Assembly (NCBI GenBank): GCA_027070475.1
Contig: JALXDT010000240.1
Coordinates: 1 to 15,182, forward strand
Source: Candidatus Aminicenantota bacterium
GTDB lineage: Bacteria > Acidobacteriota > Aminicenantia > JAMOAD01
Direction: 5' to 3'
DNA: 15,182 nucleotides
The notes below the pieces were generated by a model. It made no database searches and had not been told where the DNA came from. It saw only the letters and a list, made by a program, of their open reading frames with translations. Both the position numbers and the translations under genes were made by a program. Positions 13,019 through 15,182 of the stretch are shown here, in pieces (the stretch's first letter is position 1; every line of letters starts with the position of its first letter).

Positions 13019-14521
13019 ATGAAAGAAAAAAAGGAAAATGTTTTAGAAAAAGAAGAAGAAAAAACAAAAGAAGCCAATGTTGATGAAGAGAGTTTAAAGC
13101 TCAAAGATATTGATAAAGAGCTTTCCAAAGAAGAAGTTATTGAAATTTCTGATAATGAAATAGAGGAGATGATAACGGAAAAAGCTAAAGCTTACAGGGG
13201 AAAGGTGAAAATTAGAGGATTCAGACCGGGGAAAGTCCCTTTAGATTATATTAAAAGATATTTTTATAAAGAACTTTTAAACGAAACCATAGATGAGATT
13301 GTTAATCAAAAAATAAAGGAAATTGTTTCAAGAGAAAAAAACATAGCCACTTACCCGAATGTTTCGAGAGATTATGAGAAAGGAAAAGGGTTGAAATTAA
13401 AAATACAATATGAAACCTTATCAGATTTTGATTTGGGTGATTATAAAGAGATAGAAGTTGAGGATGTGAGTATTGATGTTAGTGAGGAGGAAATAGATAG
13501 AGAAATAGAGAGATTAAGAGCACAGGTTGCTGAAGTTGTTCCCATTGAAAAGGGAAAGGCGATTGAGGATGAAGATGTCATTGTTGACTTTGAATTTCAG
13601 ATAAAGAACCCTAACACAGGCAAATGGATGAAAAAGGAACTTTTAAAAAGCAGAAAGGTAAAAGAGCAGGTTTTTATGGGAGTGAAAGATAAACTTATTG
13701 GAATGAAAGTAGGAGAAGAGAAGGTTTTTAAAGGTAAAATCCCTGAAGAGCTTGATGCCAAAAACTTTGCAGGGAAAGAAACAGAAGCAAGGATAAAGGT
13801 ACTTTCGGCTAAAAAAATTATACTTCCCGAAATAAATGATGATTTTGCAAAATCATTGGGTGAATATTCTTCTCTTAAAGAATTAAAGGAAAAAATAAAA
13901 GAAGCAATAGAGAACAAGAAAAGAGAGGAAAGAAAATATATAATAGGAGAAAGAGTACTCTCTGAAATAGAGAAAAAAGTTGAATTCGGAGTTCCCGTAA
14001 GCTTTATTTTTCAGGAAATGAATACTCTATTTAAGCAAGGAGCAAAATATGATCCTGCGACTTCCCTAAAAGTTTCAAGGGAAAATATAAAGAAAATCTT
14101 TATAGTTGAAAAAATTGCAAAAGAAAACGATATAAAGGTGGAAGAAAAGGATATCGATGAATATATTGAAACACAGGCTAAAGTTTACAATATCACTCCC
14201 CAGATGTTCAAATCATACCTGACGGAAGACCATATTGCAGAAATAAAACATCAAATTCTGAGAAATAAGACAATCCTGTTTCTCTCTGAAATAGCAAAAA
14301 TTAAAGGGGAAAAACAGAAGAAGACTTCTGCTTCAACAAAAGAAGAGCAGAAGGGAAAGACCAAAAAAACACAAAGTAAAGAAGAAAAGAAAAAGACAAA
14401 AGTTAAAACAACAGCAAAGGGAAAGACAAAAGCAGCAACACAAAAAAAGAAAACAAGCTCAAAAAAAGCGCAGGTAAAGAAAACAGTGAAAAAAACCGAA
14501 ACTAAAAATAAAGAGGAGTAA
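13019..14521 (+). CDS. tig: Trigger factor with acidic N-terminal and lysine-rich C-terminal extensions
   Basis: A ribosome-bound chaperone and peptidyl-prolyl isomerase that meets nascent chains at the tunnel exit. The 500 residues exceed the usual 430-450. An acidic/basic extension (1-22) precedes the ribosome-binding domain, whose signature GFRPGK is at 67-72. The FKBP-like domain covers about 165-265 (DEDVIVDFEF, GVKDKLIGMKVGEEKVF), and the SurA-like helical arms cover about 270-425 (PEINDDFAKSLG, ERVLSEIEKKVEFGVP). A tail at 430-500 has about 28 lysines in 71 residues, with Thr, Ser, Ala and Glu and no aromatic residues, and looks disordered. AGGAGGG (13008-13014) is a strong SD. ATG 13019 is the only early ATG in frame. 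The stop is 5 bp from the clpP ATG. The tail could contact rRNA or be a linker of no fixed function. Confidence 0.93.
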   Translation: MKEKKENVLEKEEEKTKEANVDEESLKLKDIDKELSKEEVIEISDNEIEEMITEKAKAYRGKVKIRGFRPGKVPLDYIKRYFYKELLNETIDEIVNQKIKEIVSREKNIATYPNVSRDYEKGKGLKLKIQYETLSDFDLGDYKEIEVEDVSIDVSEEEIDREIERLRAQVAEVVPIEKGKAIEDEDVIVDFEFQIKNPNTGKWMKKELLKSRKVKEQVFMGVKDKLIGMKVGEEKVFKGKIPEELDAKNFAGKETEARIKVLSAKKIILPEINDDFAKSLGEYSSLKELKEKIKEAIENKKREERKYIIGERVLSEIEKKVEFGVPVSFIFQEMNTLFKQGAKYDPATSLKVSRENIKKIFIVEKIAKENDIKVEEKDIDEYIETQAKVYNITPQMFKSYLTEDHIAEIKHQILRNKTILFLSEIAKIKGEKQKKTSASTKEEQKGKTKKTQSKEEKKKTKVKTTAKGKTKAATQKKKTSSKKAQVKKTVKKTETKNKEE

Positions 14522-14526
14522 AAAAG

Positions 14527-15120
14527 ATGCAAATACCATATGTAATTGAACAGACAGGAAGAGGGGAAAGAGTTTATGATATTTATTCAAGACTTTTAAA
14601 AGATAATATTATTTTTATAGGTTCTGAAATCACAGATGCAATGGCAAATATAGTTATAGCCCAACTACTCTTTTTGGAAGCAAACAATCCTGAAAAAGAC
14701 ATATTTCTCTATATTAACAGTCCTGGGGGTTCTGTAACAGCAGGTTTGGCAATCTATGATACTATGCAATTCATTAAGAATGATATATCCACAATTTGCA
14801 TCGGACAGGCAGCAAGTATGGGGGCAATCCTTTTAGCTGCTGGGGAAAAAGGCAAAAGATTCATTCTTCCCCATTCAAGAGTAATGATACATCAGCCTAT
14901 AGGTGCTTCTCAGGGAAGAGCCTCTGATGTTGAAATATATACTAAAGAGCTTTTGAGAATAAAAGATGAACTGTTTAGAATCTTAAGCAAACATACTGGT
15001 CAAACAATAGCAAAAATAAGAAAAGATTCGGATAGAGATTTATTCCTTACTGCAGATATGGCTGTAAAGTATGGAATTGTAGATAAGGTAATGGAGATTA
15101 GAGATGAGAAGAAAAAGTAA
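14527..15120 (+). CDS. clpP: ATP-dependent Clp protease, proteolytic subunit
   Basis: A 197-residue serine peptidase that forms a double heptamer ring and degrades proteins fed by ClpX. The catalytic triad is complete: Ser97 in GQAASMGA, His122 in RVMIHQPIGASQGRAS and Asp171 in SDRDLFLTA. The oligomer motif NSPGGSVTAGLAIYDTM (64-80) and the short N-terminal IPYVIEQTGRGER are standard, and the length is normal. GAGGAG (14513-14518) lies 8 bp upstream within the end of tig. The 3' end overlaps the clpX start by 17 bp. Order and spacing match the conserved tig-clpP-clpX cluster. Confidence 0.97.
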   Translation: MQIPYVIEQTGRGERVYDIYSRLLKDNIIFIGSEITDAMANIVIAQLLFLEANNPEKDIFLYINSPGGSVTAGLAIYDTMQFIKNDISTICIGQAASMGAILLAAGEKGKRFILPHSRVMIHQPIGASQGRASDVEIYTKELLRIKDELFRILSKHTGQTIAKIRKDSDRDLFLTADMAVKYGIVDKVMEIRDEKKK

Positions 15121-15182
15121 TGAACCAACCTGTTCCTTTTGCGGAAAGAGCAGCTCAGAAGTTTCGCAGCTCATCAGGGGTC
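15104..15182 (+). CDS. clpX: ClpX ATPase, N-terminal start (3' truncated by window edge)
   Basis: Only the first 26 codons are visible. From ATG 15104 the frame reads MRRKSNEPTCSFCGKS, followed by SSEVSQLIRG, the start of the ClpX zinc-binding domain with Cys10 and Cys13 as the first two zinc ligands. GGAG at 15093-15096 lies 7 bp before the ATG. The gene begins inside clpP. An ATG at 15120 is out of this frame and does not give the zinc motif. ClpX unfolds substrates and delivers them to ClpP. Confidence 0.92.
   Translation, partial: MRRKSNEPTCSFCGKSSSEVSQLIRG

Noticed and set aside
14306..14521. Simple-sequence repeat or frameshift artefact at the end of tig
   Set aside because: The frame stays open with varied codons and ends at a stop placed correctly for the clpP SD. 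It is biased coding sequence, not an exact repeat.
14251..14532. Minus-strand open frame opposite the trigger factor tail
   Set aside because: Its Phe/Val-rich protein is the mirror of the lysine-rich A-rich tail, with no SD or family pattern.
15120..15182. ATG at 15120 overlapping the clpP stop as the start of the next gene
   Set aside because: Its frame does not give the ClpX zinc motif. The frame from 15104 does.

Overview
The window is a gene-dense, AT-rich chromosomal segment from a diderm (outer-membrane) bacterium. The left edge carries the C-terminal barrel of an LptD-type LPS assembly protein, which implies an outer membrane. The coding strand is purine-rich, arginine is mostly AGA/AGG, and the proteins are loaded with Lys and Glu, a composition often seen in thermophiles. 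Two adjacent DUF507 genes point to a lineage such as Acidobacteriota/Aminicenantes, Deferribacteres, Aquificae or a deltaproteobacterial group. I cannot fix the phylum from the sequence alone. I see no insertion sequence, phage gene or CRISPR array, and the content is mainly core housekeeping.

Layout, left to right. (1) Positions 1-948: end of lptD. (2) 1052-5156: an apparent operon of a membrane-bound HAMP/PP2C (SpoIIE/RsbU-type) phosphatase, RNase III (rnc), a small cupin, a YbgC-like hotdog thioesterase and MazG, with genes overlapping or nearly touching. (3) 5179-9543: a second operon with its own sigma70-like promoter: dcd (dCTP deaminase family), a MOFRL-type glycerate 2-kinase, a small lipoprotein, a DUF1232 membrane protein, a GalE-like epimerase starting with TTG, and a SagB-type nitroreductase. 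(4) 9553-12030, minus strand: leuS, convergent with the SagB gene and only 9 bp from it. (5) 12284-12849: a translationally coupled pair of DUF507 genes, divergent from leuS. (6) 12921-15182: tRNA-Leu(UAG), trigger factor (tig), clpP and the start of clpX, the widely conserved chaperone/protease cluster.

Functional themes are nucleotide-pool sanitation (MazG, Dcd), RNA processing (RNase III), leucine decoding (LeuRS and a tRNA-Leu) and protein quality control (trigger factor, ClpP, ClpX). Smaller enzymes of unknown pathway are appended to the operons.

Points most worth a second look: three transcription-unit heads (phosphatase, dcd, DUF507 pair) have a consensus-spaced promoter whose predicted start falls on the start codon, suggesting leaderless mRNAs, while genes inside operons and leuS have Shine-Dalgarno sequences. 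The Dcd protein has Ser where the family's catalytic Glu is expected. RNase III has Ser at one of its metal-binding Asp positions. The trigger factor carries an acidic N-terminal extension and a lysine-rich tail of about 70 residues. I found no clearly new multi-gene system; the tandem DUF507 pair and the orphan SagB oxidase are the best candidates for undescribed biology.
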